55,213 nt of DNA from Pseudomonadota bacterium (GCA_021845925.1 JAJZUW010000001.1:1-55213); one strand, 5' to 3'; positions 17,921-26,951 are shown, counted from the stretch's first letter. Notes: generated from the letters alone by a model not told the origin. Numbers and translations are program-made.

Positions 17921-19048
17921 CTAGATGATATTGAGATTCTGTACCCCGGCCATCACGTCCCGGTCACGCGATTCCTGACCTTCGAGCTTGATGCGCAGGC
18001 GCAGGTCGTTGACCGAGTCCGCGTTGCGCAAGGCATCTTCATACGAAATCTGGCCGGCTTCATACAGGTCAAACAACGATTTGTCGAAGGTCTGCATGCC
18101 AAGTTCGCCGGAACGGGTCATGACTTCCTTGATTTCGCCAACCTGGCCCTTGAAGATCAGATCGGCCACCAGTGGCGAATTGAGCAGGATTTCGGTTGCC
18201 GCAACACGACCCATGCCGCCACGGCGTGGAATCAGCCGTTGTGAGATGAACGAGCGCAGGTTGAGCGACAGATCCATCAGCAATTGCTGGCGGGCATCCT
18301 CCGGAAAGAAACTGATGATGCGGTCGATGGCCTGATTGGCCGAATTGGCGTGCAGGGTGGTCAGGCACAGATGGCCGGTTTCGGCAAAGCTCAGCGCGTA
18401 TTCCATGGTTTCGCGGTCACGCACCTCGCCGATCAGGATCACGTCCGGAGCCTGGCGCAGAGTGTTCTTCAGGGCGGCAAACCAGTTTTCCGTGTCGACG
18501 CCGACTTCCCGCTGGGTGATGATGCTTTTGCGATGCTCGTGGACGAATTCGACCGGGTCTTCGATGGTGATGATGTGGTCCTGCGCATTTTCATTGCGGT
18601 AGCCGACCATCGCTGCCAGCGAGGTGGATTTGCCAGAACCGGTGCCGCCAACAAAAATCACCAGGCCACGTTTGGCCATGGCCACGTCCTTGAGTACCGG
18701 CGGTAGATTGAGTTCTTCCAGCTTGGGAATCTTGGTCGTGATGGTGCGCAGCACCAGGCCGATCCGACATTGCTGCACAAAGGCGTTCACACGGAAACGG
18801 CCGATGTCATGGGGTGCAATGGCAAAGTTGGCTTCGTTGTGCTGTTCAAATTCCTTCCACTGCCGGTCATTCATCGCCGCGCGGGCAAATTCGCGCGTGT
18901 GCGTTGGCGTCAGGGTCTGGTTGGACACCGGCGCAATCTTGCCATCGATTTTCATGGCGGGCGGAAAGCCTGCGGTGATGAACAGGTCGGAAGCCTTGCG
19001 GCTGATCATGAGGCGCAGAAGGTCGTGCAGTGCGGAAAGTGCATCCAT
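17921..19048 (-). CDS. pilU: Type IV pilus retraction ATPase PilU
   Basis: A 375-residue hexameric secretion ATPase, the PilT paralogue that assists pilus retraction. It shows Walker A GGTGSGKST (134-142), an Asp box around EDPVEFVHEH, Walker B VILIGEVRD and the His box GHLCLTTLH. It lacks the AIRNLIRE retraction motif seen in PilT, having LVADLIFKGQ instead. This and its place directly downstream of pilT (3-base gap) identify it as PilU. Its C-terminus extends beyond that of PilT, as usual. Confidence 0.94.
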   Translation of the reverse strand: MDALSALHDLLRLMISRKASDLFITAGFPPAMKIDGKIAPVSNQTLTPTHTREFARAAMNDRQWKEFEQHNEANFAIAPHDIGRFRVNAFVQQCRIGLVLRTITTKIPKLEELNLPPVLKDVAMAKRGLVIFVGGTGSGKSTSLAAMVGYRNENAQDHIITIEDPVEFVHEHRKSIITQREVGVDTENWFAALKNTLRQAPDVILIGEVRDRETMEYALSFAETGHLCLTTLHANSANQAIDRIISFFPEDARQQLLMDLSLNLRSFISQRLIPRRGGMGRVAATEILLNSPLVADLIFKGQVGEIKEVMTRSGELGMQTFDKSLFDLYEAGQISYEDALRNADSVNDLRLRIKLEGQESRDRDVMAGVQNLNII

Positions 19049-19051
19049 GAT

Positions 19052-20095
19052 TTATCCCGGGAAAGCGTCTTTGTTGGCGGCACGCGCACGCGCTTCAGCC
19101 GGCATGACCATGTTGCGCCGAACCAGATCGAGCAGGCACTGGTCCAGCGTCTGCATGCCGACATTCTGTCCGGTCTGGATGGCGGAATACATCTGGGCGA
19201 TCTTGTTTTCCCGAATCAGGTTGCGGATGGCCGGGGTGCCGATCATGATTTCGTGTGCCGCCACCCGGCCATTGCCATCGCGAGTTTTCAGCAGGGTTTG
19301 TGAAATGACGGCGCGGATGGATTCTGACAGCATGGAACGGACCATTTCCTTTTCTTCTGCGGGAAACACGTCCACGATACGGTCAATGGTTTTGGCGGCG
19401 GAACTGGTGTGCAAGGTGCCGAACACCAGGTGGCCGGTTTCGGCAGCGGTCAGCGCGAGCCGGATAGTTTCCAGGTCGCGCATTTCGCCGATCAGGATCA
19501 CGTCCGGGTCTTCGCGCAGGGCGGAACGCAGGGCATTGGAAAACGAATGCGTGTGCGGGCCGATTTCACGCTGGTTGATCACGCACTTTTTACTCTGGTG
19601 AACGAATTCGATCGGATCTTCCACGGTCAGGATATGGCCGTATTCGGATTCGTTGATGAAATCGATCATGCCGGCCAGCGTGGTGGATTTTCCCGAACCG
19701 GTCGGTCCAGTGACCAGCACGATGCCGCGCGGCTGCTGAGAAATTTCCTTGAAAATCTTGGGTGCGTTCAGATCGTCCAGCGTCAGCACTTTGCTCGGAA
19801 TGGTCCGGAAGACTGCGCCGGCGCCCCGGTTCTGGTTGAATGCGTTGACACGAAAACGCGCCAGGGTGGGCACTTCGAATGAAAAGTCGACTTCCAGGTG
19901 CTCTTCGTAGACCTTGCGTTGACCGTCGTTCATGATGTCATATACCATCTCGTGCACCATCTGGTGACTCATGTCCGGCAGATTGATGCGGCGGATGTCG
20001 CCATGCACACGGATCATCGGGGGCAGACCGGCAGACAGGTGAAGGTCGGATGCCTTGTTCTTGACGGCAAATGCGAGCAGGTCGGATATTTCCAT
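19052..20095 (-). CDS. pilT: Type IV pilus retraction ATPase PilT
   Basis: A 347-residue cytoplasmic hexameric ATPase that depolymerises pili and drives twitching motility. It shows Walker A GPTGSGKST (130-138), Walker B VILIGEMRD (199-207), the His box GHLVFGTLHT (221-230) and the PilT-specific AIRNLIRE (289-296). All catalytic motifs are intact. It heads the pilT-pilU unit and is divergent from yggS across 30 bases, the standard betaproteobacterial arrangement. Confidence 0.97.
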   Translation of the reverse strand: MEISDLLAFAVKNKASDLHLSAGLPPMIRVHGDIRRINLPDMSHQMVHEMVYDIMNDGQRKVYEEHLEVDFSFEVPTLARFRVNAFNQNRGAGAVFRTIPSKVLTLDDLNAPKIFKEISQQPRGIVLVTGPTGSGKSTTLAGMIDFINESEYGHILTVEDPIEFVHQSKKCVINQREIGPHTHSFSNALRSALREDPDVILIGEMRDLETIRLALTAAETGHLVFGTLHTSSAAKTIDRIVDVFPAEEKEMVRSMLSESIRAVISQTLLKTRDGNGRVAAHEIMIGTPAIRNLIRENKIAQMYSAIQTGQNVGMQTLDQCLLDLVRRNMVMPAEARARAANKDAFPG

Positions 20096-20125
20096 TGCAA
20101 AGTCCCGTGGGTTGGCGAACGTATT

Positions 20126-20827
20126 ATGAACATGGATATTTCAACTTTGCAAGTGATTCGGAACCGGCTGGCGCAGGCGGCTCTGGCTGCCGGCAGGGAT
20201 CCGCAGGCCATCACCCTGGTTGCGGTTGGCAAGACTTTTCCGCCGGCAGACCTGCGCGCGCTGGCGCAGGCCGGTCAGAAGGATTTTGCCGAAAACTATG
20301 TGCAGGAAGCGCTGGAAAAGCAGGCGGCTCTGGCAGATCTGCCGCTGGTGTGGCACTTTGTCGGCCCGATCCAGCGCAACAAGACCAGTCTGATTGCAGC
20401 CCACTTCGACTGGGTGCACAGTGTCGATCGCGCGCTGGTGGCCGAGCGACTGTCTGCCGCCCGTGGCGAGAACCGTCCGCCACTCAATGTTTGCCTGCAG
20501 GTCAACATCAGTCGGGAAAGCAGCAAGAGCGGCGTCCTGCCGGAAGACCTGCTGCCGCTTGCCCGGGCTGTGGCAGCGCTGCCGCATCTCCGCCTGCGCG
20601 GGCTGATGGCCATTCCGCGCCCAACGCCGGAGCTGCAGCAGCAGCGGGAACAGTTTGCGGCTGTCAGAAACTGTCTGATGCATCTGCAGGAAGATGGGAT
20701 CATGCTGGATACATTGTCCATGGGCATGTCGGATGATTTTGAACCGGCGATTGCGGAAGGCGCAACCATGGTCAGGTTGGGCAGTTTGCTGTTCGGCCAT
20801 CGTCGTTATACGCAAAGGGAGCAGTAA
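20126..20827 (+). CDS. yggS: YggS-family PLP-binding protein
   Basis: A 233-residue cytoplasmic protein of the YggS/PLPBP family, which carries pyridoxal phosphate without known catalysis and maintains B6 vitamer and amino-acid balance. The PLP lysine is Lys36 in LVAVGKTFP. Other family marks are GENYVQE-like FAENYVQEAL, WHFVGPIQRNK and LSMGMSDDFEPAI. I chose the ATG at 20126; a second ATG two codons later is possible. proC follows after three bases, the classic yggS-proC pair. Confidence 0.94.
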   Translation: MNMDISTLQVIRNRLAQAALAAGRDPQAITLVAVGKTFPPADLRALAQAGQKDFAENYVQEALEKQAALADLPLVWHFVGPIQRNKTSLIAAHFDWVHSVDRALVAERLSAARGENRPPLNVCLQVNISRESSKSGVLPEDLLPLARAVAALPHLRLRGLMAIPRPTPELQQQREQFAAVRNCLMHLQEDGIMLDTLSMGMSDDFEPAIAEGATMVRLGSLLFGHRRYTQREQ

Positions 20828-20830
20828 AAC

Positions 20831-21640
20831 ATGCAAACAACATTCATCGGTGGCGGTAACATGGCGCAGGCGCTGATTGGCGGACTGGTGGCGCGGGGAA
20901 CGCATCCCGGCCGGTTGCTGGTTGTCGAGCAGCACGCAGATACCCGAGCCCATCTGCAGACCACCTGGCCTGGGCTTCAGGTGCAGGCGGACATGGATGA
21001 AACGGCTGCACGGGCGGGGGTGATCGTGCTGGCTGTCAAGCCACAGCAGTTGCGTGGGGTGGCGGAAGCGCTGGCCCCATGGCTGGACGACCAGCTGGTT
21101 TTGTCCATTGCGGCGGGTGTTCGCACAGCGGTGTTGTCCGCGTGGCTGGATGACTATCCGCGACTGGTGCGCGCCATGCCGAACACGCCTGCCATGGTTG
21201 GCGAAGGCGTGACTGGTCTGTTTGCCATGGCCGGGGTCAGTGCCACCCATCGTGAAATGGCGCGCCAGATCATGCTGGCAGCCGGTTCTGCGTTCTGGCT
21301 GGAACAGGAATCCGATATGGATGCGGTGACTGCGGTTTCCGGCAGTGGCCCGGCCTATGTGTTCTATTTCATGGAAGCGATTGAACAGGCTGCGCAGGAT
21401 CTGGGTTTGTCACCAGAGCTGGCGCGCGAACTGGTGCTGGCGACATTTGCCGGCGCATCTGCCTTGTTGCGTGCCAGTGGAGATACGCCGTCCGTTCTGC
21501 GTGAACGGGTGACATCGCCCGGCGGCACCACGGAAAGCGCTCTGAACAGCATGCGTGCAGCCGATGTCTCGCAGGCGATCAGACGAGCCGTTGAAGCCGC
21601 CGCCGACCGCTCGCGCGAACTTGGCGCCATGTTGCAGTAA
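20831..21640 (+). CDS. proC: Pyrroline-5-carboxylate reductase
   Basis: A 269-residue cytoplasmic enzyme that reduces pyrroline-5-carboxylate to proline with NAD(P)H. The N-terminal Rossmann motif is FIGGGNMAQALIGGL, the central part holds VRAMPNTPAMVGEG, and the C-terminal dimer domain has AVSGSGPAYVF and TSPGGTTESAL, all P5CR signatures. Length is canonical. It is the last step of proline synthesis; proB, the first step, is about 26 kb away in this window, and no proA is visible. Confidence 0.96.
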   Translation: MQTTFIGGGNMAQALIGGLVARGTHPGRLLVVEQHADTRAHLQTTWPGLQVQADMDETAARAGVIVLAVKPQQLRGVAEALAPWLDDQLVLSIAAGVRTAVLSAWLDDYPRLVRAMPNTPAMVGEGVTGLFAMAGVSATHREMARQIMLAAGSAFWLEQESDMDAVTAVSGSGPAYVFYFMEAIEQAAQDLGLSPELARELVLATFAGASALLRASGDTPSVLRERVTSPGGTTESALNSMRAADVSQAIRRAVEAAADRSRELGAMLQ

Positions 21641-21739
21641 TCGTCCCCTGATCGGGGGAGAATGTCCGGACGGTCACCGATCATCGTTGCAGTTGGCGGT
21701 CTTTTTTGCGCAATGACCCGGATTTACCCATGCAAGGTG

Positions 21740-21769
21740 TTGTCAAGAACTGCCATATGCGGATATATT
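21740..21769 (+). promoter_or_regulatory. Candidate promoter of the dynamin-like gene
   Basis: TTGTCA (21740-21745) and TATATT (21764-21769) lie 18 bp apart in the 222-base gap between proC and the GTPase gene. Both hexamers match consensus at five of six positions, suggesting transcription separate from yggS-proC. Transcription would start about 85-90 bases before the chosen start codon. Confidence 0.4.
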
Positions 21770-21862
21770 CCATCAGGGTGCCGGACAAAACAGACAGTTG
21801 TCATTTCAGGGGAGCGCCGTGCCACGGCGAGCCGTGGCCGGGGCAAGCGCAGAGCGGGAATC

Positions 21863-23788
21863 ATGATCGGAGACATGCCACACAGACTTGGCCAGGGCGT
21901 TGCCCTTTATCAGCAGCAGCGCGACCGTATCCTTGCTGCCCTGGATGATTACCGGCAATGGCTGGAGCGGGGCGGTGATACCGATCCCCAGCGTACATTG
22001 AGGTTGTATGACCTGTCCGAAAGTCTGCGCCGGGACAAGCTGATGCTGGCTTTCGTGGCCGAATATTCGCGCGGCAAGTCGGAACTGATCAATGCGCTGT
22101 TTTTTTCCGAATACAAACGGCGCCTGATGCCGTCTGACATCGGTCGCACCACCATGTGTCCGACCGAGCTGTTCTATGATGCGTCCAGCGAGCCCTATCT
22201 TCGTCTGCTGCCGATCGAAACCCGCCTGCGCGACGATTCGATTTCCGCATTCAAGCGCATGCCGGTCGAATGGAGCAGCGTGCGCCTCGAACCGGACAAT
22301 GTCGAGCAGATGACCAGCGCTTTCAGGGCGCTGGCAGACGTGAAGCACGTGCCAGTGGCCGAAGCGCAGGCCATGGGGCTTTGCACTGCCGAGGAAGCCT
22401 TGCGCGCCGGACCGGAAGGCATCGAGATTCCGACCTGGCGTTATGCCATGGTCAATTTTCCGCATCCGATGCTCAAGGGTGGACTGGCGATTCTGGATAC
22501 CCCGGGGCTCAATGCACTGGGCGTCGAACCCGAACTGACCCTGAACATCATTCCCAGCGCCCATGGTGTGCTGTTCCTGCTGGCCACCGATACCGGAGTG
22601 ACCCGGTCGGACCTGGAAATCTGGGAACACAGTGTCCGGCGGCATTCGAATCACTATGTAGCCATTCTGAACAAGATCGACATGCTGTGGGACGACATCA
22701 AGACCCAGCAGGAAATTGATGCCAGCATCCAGCGCCAGCTGGAACAGACTGCCCAGCAGCTGCACCTGCCGGCCGACCAGGTTCTGGCCTTGTCCGCGCA
22801 GAAGGCGCTGCTGGGCAAGATTCGCGGCGATCAGGAACTCATCGACCGTTCTGGCATTGCGGCACTGGAATCGCTTCTGGTGAGCCGGATTCTGCCCGCC
22901 CGTCAGGAACTGCTGTACCAGTCTGTTTGTGGCGAAGTTTGCAGCATGATGGACATTTCGCGCCAGGGAACCGCCAGCCTGCTCGAGCAGTACCAGCGCG
23001 ACCTGGAACAGCTGGCCAGTTTTTCCGGAAAGAACCGCCAGCTGGTGGCCGACCTGCGTGACAAGCTGATCCAGGAAAAGAAAGCCTACGATGCCACGGC
23101 CACCAACTTCCGTGTCACGCGCAATGTGATCCAGGATCAGGGGCAAGTGCTGCTGGAGGCCCTGTCGGAAGAAGTGCTGGACGCCATGCTGGTCAAGGGA
23201 CGCGCCACGCTTGACGAATGCTGGACCACGCCGGGTCTGGTGCGAGGCATGCGCGGACTGTTCGGTCAGATCACCCAGCAGTTCCAGGAGGTTGAGGCGC
23301 GTGCGGAAAACATCACCCGATTGCTGATGGCGGCGTATTCGCGGTTTCATCTGGAGCACGGTTTTGCTGCGCTGGAACCGCCGGTGCTGAATCTGGACGC
23401 TGGCCGCCACAAGCTGGATGAGCTTTCACGCATGGTCGATCAGTTTGCCCGCGATCCGGTCAACCTGATGATGGAAAAGCGTTTCATGGTGAAGAAGTTT
23501 TATCTGAGCCTGGTGGCCGAAGCGCGCAGTCTGTTTCTCAACGCTGCTGATGAGATTCGCGGCTGGCTGCGTCGCAGTCTGGATCCGGTGGTGATGCGCA
23601 TCCAGGACCACAAGCAACAGCTGGAAACCCGGGTGGAAAATATCCGCCAGGTGCATGACAATCTGGACAACCTGCAGGCCAGGTCGGCAGCTCTGCTGGG
23701 TCAGCGCGTCACGGTCGAGCAGCGGCTGCGCGAGATCACGGCAATCATCGAGCGCATGGATTGCAAGCAGGTGAGATCGACAGCCTGA
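21863..23788 (+). CDS. Bacterial dynamin-like GTPase
   Basis: A 641-residue large GTPase of the dynamin superfamily. The P-loop is AEYSRGKS (66-73; the usual first Gly is Ala), switch II is DTPG (212-215) and the base-recognition motif is NKID (270-273). A long helical region follows (about 320-640), rich in Gln, Arg and Leu with likely coiled coils, as in dynamin stalks. No membrane helix is obvious; a moderately hydrophobic stretch near FYLSLVAEARSLFLNAA could be a membrane-contacting paddle. I chose the ATG at 21863 (GGGAA just upstream); the open frame continues upstream without homology-like sequence. Membrane remodelling or stress protection is inferred from the family only. Confidence 0.85.
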   Translation: MIGDMPHRLGQGVALYQQQRDRILAALDDYRQWLERGGDTDPQRTLRLYDLSESLRRDKLMLAFVAEYSRGKSELINALFFSEYKRRLMPSDIGRTTMCPTELFYDASSEPYLRLLPIETRLRDDSISAFKRMPVEWSSVRLEPDNVEQMTSAFRALADVKHVPVAEAQAMGLCTAEEALRAGPEGIEIPTWRYAMVNFPHPMLKGGLAILDTPGLNALGVEPELTLNIIPSAHGVLFLLATDTGVTRSDLEIWEHSVRRHSNHYVAILNKIDMLWDDIKTQQEIDASIQRQLEQTAQQLHLPADQVLALSAQKALLGKIRGDQELIDRSGIAALESLLVSRILPARQELLYQSVCGEVCSMMDISRQGTASLLEQYQRDLEQLASFSGKNRQLVADLRDKLIQEKKAYDATATNFRVTRNVIQDQGQVLLEALSEEVLDAMLVKGRATLDECWTTPGLVRGMRGLFGQITQQFQEVEARAENITRLLMAAYSRFHLEHGFAALEPPVLNLDAGRHKLDELSRMVDQFARDPVNLMMEKRFMVKKFYLSLVAEARSLFLNAADEIRGWLRRSLDPVVMRIQDHKQQLETRVENIRQVHDNLDNLQARSAALLGQRVTVEQRLREITAIIERMDCKQVRSTA

Positions 23789-23828
23789 TGCACTTCAGCC
23801 GGCCGGCGACCTGACAGGAGCCGGCCGG

Positions 23829-25283
23829 TCAGGCCAGAATGATGTCGTACTGTTCCTGGGAGTACAGCGTTTCAACCTGCAGAGACACCGGCTTGCCAAT
23901 GAACTCGGTCAGCTGGGCCAGGCTTTGCGATTCCTCATCCAGAAACAGGTCGATGACCGCCTGCGATGCCAGTATCCGGTATTCACGCGCGTTGTACTGG
24001 CGTGATTCGCGCACGATTTCCCGCATGATTTCATAGCAGACGGTTTGAGCGGTCTTCACTTCGCCACGTCCCTGACACACCGGGCAAGGTTCGCACAGGA
24101 CATGCGCCAGGCTTTCGCGTGTGCGTTTGCGGGTCATTTCGATCAGGCCGAGTGGCGAAAAATCATGGATCGAAATGCGGGTCGGATCGCGTGCCAGTGC
24201 CTTGCGGAATTCCAGGAATACGGCGTGCTGGTGCTCGCGGTTGTCCATGTCGATGAAATCGACAATGATGATTCCGCCCAGATTGCGCAATCTGAGCTGG
24301 CGTGCAATGGCTTGCGCCGCTTCCAGATTGGTCTTGTAAACCGTGTCGTCAAAATTGCGCGCCCCGACAAAGGCGCCAGTGTTGACGTCGATGGTGGTCA
24401 GGGCTTCGGTCTGGTCGATGATCAGGTACCCGCCGGATTTGAGATCCACCCGGCGCGCCAGTGCGCGCTCGATTTCGGTTTCGACGTCGTACAGGTCAAA
24501 CAGTGGGCGTTCGGCGGCATAATGGTGCAGTCTGTCCAGCGAGGCATGCGAGTAGTTTTCGGCAAATTCAAGCATCTTCTGGTAGTTTTCGCGCGAGTCG
24601 ACCAGAATCCGGCTGGTTTCATGGTTGACGAAATCGCGCAGCACCCGCAACGACAGCGTGAGATCCTGGTACAGCAGCGACTTGAGCGGTGCCGAGAGGG
24701 CTTTCTGCTGGATATCAGTCCACAGGCGGCGCAGGTAAACCACATCAGCGCGCAATTCTTCTTCGTTGGCTTCTTCGGCCATGGTTCGAATGATGAAACC
24801 GCCGGGTTCATTGGCGGGAATCACCAGTTGCAGCCGTTGTTTCAGCAGTTCGCGCTCGGTTTCATCGCCGATTTTCTGTGAAATACCGATGTGTGAATCC
24901 TGCGGCAGGAACACCAGAAACCGGCCGGCAAAGGTGATCTGGGTGGATAGCCTGGCGCCCTTGGTGCCGATCGGGTCCTTGATCACCTGCACCATCAGCC
25001 CCTGGCCTTCGCTGAGGATGTTTTCGATGGGCCGGGGGTCGCCGCCTTGCTGGCGTTCTTCCCAGATATCGGCGACATGCAGGAATGCCGCCCGTTCGAG
25101 GCCGATATCGACAAAAGCCGACTGCATGCCCGGTAGTACCCGGCAGACCTTGCCGTAATACACATTGCCGACCAGTCCACGCTGGCTGGCGCGTTCGATG
25201 TGCAGTTCCTGCACCACTCCCAGATGCATGACCGCAACGCGGGTTTCCTGTGGCGTGACGTTGATGAGGATTTCGGCGCTCAT
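23829..25283 (-). CDS. rng: Ribonuclease G
   Basis: A 484-residue endoribonuclease of the RNase E/G family, which matures the 16S rRNA 5' end and degrades mRNA. The N-terminal S1 domain (about 36-120) contains GNVYYGKVCRVLPGMQSAFV. The catalytic core shows the Mg-binding aspartates in IIIVDFIDMD, and the zinc-link cysteines lie in CEPCPVCQGRGEV. It lacks the long C-terminal scaffold of RNase E, so it is RNase G. I chose the ATG at 25283, where the family begins (MSAEILINVTPQETRVAV); the open frame runs 46 codons further upstream. It converges with the dynamin-like gene. Confidence 0.93.
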   Translation of the reverse strand: MSAEILINVTPQETRVAVMHLGVVQELHIERASQRGLVGNVYYGKVCRVLPGMQSAFVDIGLERAAFLHVADIWEERQQGGDPRPIENILSEGQGLMVQVIKDPIGTKGARLSTQITFAGRFLVFLPQDSHIGISQKIGDETERELLKQRLQLVIPANEPGGFIIRTMAEEANEEELRADVVYLRRLWTDIQQKALSAPLKSLLYQDLTLSLRVLRDFVNHETSRILVDSRENYQKMLEFAENYSHASLDRLHHYAAERPLFDLYDVETEIERALARRVDLKSGGYLIIDQTEALTTIDVNTGAFVGARNFDDTVYKTNLEAAQAIARQLRLRNLGGIIIVDFIDMDNREHQHAVFLEFRKALARDPTRISIHDFSPLGLIEMTRKRTRESLAHVLCEPCPVCQGRGEVKTAQTVCYEIMREIVRESRQYNAREYRILASQAVIDLFLDEESQSLAQLTEFIGKPVSLQVETLYSQEQYDIILA

Positions 25284-25467
25284 GGGGCTGGCTGTCCTGC
25301 TGGCTGTTTGAATGGGACGGTCGCCCGATGATAGCACATCCCGTCTGGCTGATTGGTCGGGTGAAGGAGCGGGCTTGTCCGCAAACAGGCGCATTTGTGT
25401 CTGGCAGGACTCGGACGACAAAACCGGTTGCTCATGTAGCGTATGAATGTGACATGCGTGTGACTCA

Positions 25468-25489
25468 TTTGTTGCAATTTAGCAACAAA
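25468..25489. promoter_or_regulatory. Inverted repeat upstream of the first porin promoter
   Basis: TTTGTTGC-AATTTA-GCAACAAA is a perfect 8-bp inverted repeat ending 13 bases before the proposed -35 box. That position suits an activator or a nucleoid-type regulator. The regulator is unknown. Confidence 0.5.
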
Positions 25490-25502
25490 CCCTCATTTTT
25501 GC

Positions 25503-25531
25503 TTGTGACGCTCAAATGGCAGCTTCATAAT
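25503..25531 (+). promoter_or_regulatory. Candidate promoter of the first porin
   Basis: TTGTGA (25503-25508) and CATAAT (25526-25531) are separated by exactly 17 bp. The -10 matches five of six positions. Initiation near 25538 would give a leader of about 80 bases before the ATG at 25619. Confidence 0.5.
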
Positions 25532-25618
25532 CGGCACCAATTCTTGACATCACCGTCGGGAATAACCGGCAGGAGCAATCCCGCCGAGGGTGAAGATGAC
25601 TAAATGGAGAATCTGCTC

Positions 25619-26833
25619 ATGAACAAAAAACTGATCGCTCTGGCCATTGCCAGCGCAGTGTCGATGCCAGTCCTGGCTGACACCAGCAACGTGACCATCT
25701 ATGGCACTCTGGATGTCGGTGTTGACGATGCCAGCAACGTGACCGCCGCTGGTGGCACCAACAACGTCGGCCGCTTTGCCGATTATGGTTCTTTCCTGGG
25801 CTTGAAGGGTTCCGAAAACGTCGGTAACGGTGTGTCCGCCATCTGGCAAATTGAACAGGGTCTGTCGCTGAGCGGTGGCAACAACGCCAGCTACAACCTG
25901 AATGGTCATACCGGTTTTGCTCAAAACCCGTACAACAACCAGCGTAACAGCTTTGTCGGTCTGTCCAGCACCACTGCCGGTACCATTCTGGGTGGCATTC
26001 ATGACACCCCGTACAAGATGGCAACCGCCAGCATGGACCCGTTTGCTGACACCCTGGGCGACTACAACGGCATCGTCGGTGCTGCCGGTTCCTATGGCAT
26101 GAGCGCCAGCAACTACTTCGACCTGCGTCCGACCAACACGCTGGCTTATGTTTCGCCAAACCTGAATGGTCTGACCCTGGCTGGTGCTTATGTGTTCGGT
26201 GATGCCACCAACACCAATCCTGCTGGTCTGGTAAACAACATGAATGGCACGGCTGCTGCCAATTCGACGGGCGACGCTTATTCCATCGCTGCCATGTATA
26301 ACCTGGGCCCGGCTTACCTGACCGCTGCTTATGAAAAGCACAACTTCGGTGCAGGCGGTAACGGTAGCCTGGGTTACACCCCGCTGGCTGGTCTGTCCAA
26401 CGATGCCTGGAAGCTTGGCGCTTCTTACAGCGTGATGGACCTGACCCTGTCGCTGATGTATGAAGACAGCAACGACAACTTCGGTCCTGGCGGTGGCAAT
26501 CTGGTTGGTCACCACACCTGGTACGGTTCGGCCAAGTACAAGATGGGAGCCTATGACGTGGCTCTGGCTTATGCCAATGCCGGTAGCGGTGCTCAATCCA
26601 ACACCGGTGCTGATCAGTACACCATCGGTGGCGATTACAACTTCAGCAAGAACACCCAGGCGTTCCTGCTGTACACCCGAATCGCCAACGACAGCAATGC
26701 TTACTACAACTTTGCTGATACCACTGCACCAGTTGCTGGCGGCGGTTACTATGACCCCAACACCGGCGTGTTTTCTGGTGTGGCTGGCGCAACCATCTCG
26801 GCAGTTTCGCTGGGCATCAAGCACAGCTTCTGA
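25619..26833 (+). CDS. General porin (Gram-negative porin_4 type)
   Basis: A 404-residue outer-membrane 16-strand porin. The signal peptide MNKKLIALAIASAVSMPVLA is followed by the first strand SNVTIYGTLDVGV, the classic betaproteobacterial porin beginning. The protein ends in LGIKHSF with a C-terminal Phe that signals BAM-dependent insertion. Many alternating Gly and aromatic residues and an NSFVGLSS segment support the fold. Codon use is strongly biased, suggesting high expression. I chose the ATG at 25619, with GGAG at a good distance; an ATG five codons upstream lacks one. A strong terminator follows. Confidence 0.92.
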   Translation: MNKKLIALAIASAVSMPVLADTSNVTIYGTLDVGVDDASNVTAAGGTNNVGRFADYGSFLGLKGSENVGNGVSAIWQIEQGLSLSGGNNASYNLNGHTGFAQNPYNNQRNSFVGLSSTTAGTILGGIHDTPYKMATASMDPFADTLGDYNGIVGAAGSYGMSASNYFDLRPTNTLAYVSPNLNGLTLAGAYVFGDATNTNPAGLVNNMNGTAAANSTGDAYSIAAMYNLGPAYLTAAYEKHNFGAGGNGSLGYTPLAGLSNDAWKLGASYSVMDLTLSLMYEDSNDNFGPGGGNLVGHHTWYGSAKYKMGAYDVALAYANAGSGAQSNTGADQYTIGGDYNFSKNTQAFLLYTRIANDSNAYYNFADTTAPVAGGGYYDPNTGVFSGVAGATISAVSLGIKHSF

Positions 26834-26865
26834 TCGATTGCCGGCATTGCCGGTTGTTGATGGAC

Positions 26866-26899
26866 AAATCGGGCAACCTTCGGGTTGCCCGATTTTTTT
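26866..26899 (+). terminator. Intrinsic terminator after the first porin
   Basis: A perfect 13-bp stem (AAATCGGGCAACC with GGTTGCCCGATTT) around a TTCG tetraloop, ending in seven T residues. It lies 33 bases after the porin stop and separates the two porin genes into different transcripts. Confidence 0.92.
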
Positions 26900-26914
26900 G
26901 TGACTGCTGGCGCT

Positions 26915-26951
26915 GAAATATGACATTTCTGCAATTTTTCGGTCATATTTC
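26915..26951. promoter_or_regulatory. Spaced inverted repeat upstream of the second porin
   Basis: GAAATATGAC (26915-26924) and GTCATATTTC (26942-26951) form a perfect 10-bp inverted repeat with 17 bases between the arms. The arm centres are 27 bp apart, about two and a half helical turns. This suits a dimeric regulator binding an extended operator, or a hairpin in a longer RNA. The sequence differs from the repeat before the first porin, so the two porins may be controlled separately. Confidence 0.5.

Larger units (their letters stand above)
25284..25618. other. Intergenic region between rng and the first porin
   Basis: This 335-base divergent gap holds no gene. The right half carries an inverted repeat (25468-25489) and a good promoter (25503-25531) for the porin, followed by a leader of about 80 bases. 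The left half must hold the rng promoter, which I could not pin down. Confidence 0.6.

Noticed and set aside
21662-21862. Upstream extension of the dynamin-like frame by 67 codons
   Set aside because: The added part has no family-like sequence and contains the best promoter candidate, so the ATG at 21863 is preferred.
23799-23828. CCGGCCGG repeats between the dynamin-like gene and rng
   Set aside because: Could pair, but the arms are self-complementary, the loop is variable and there is no T run; too weak to call a terminator.
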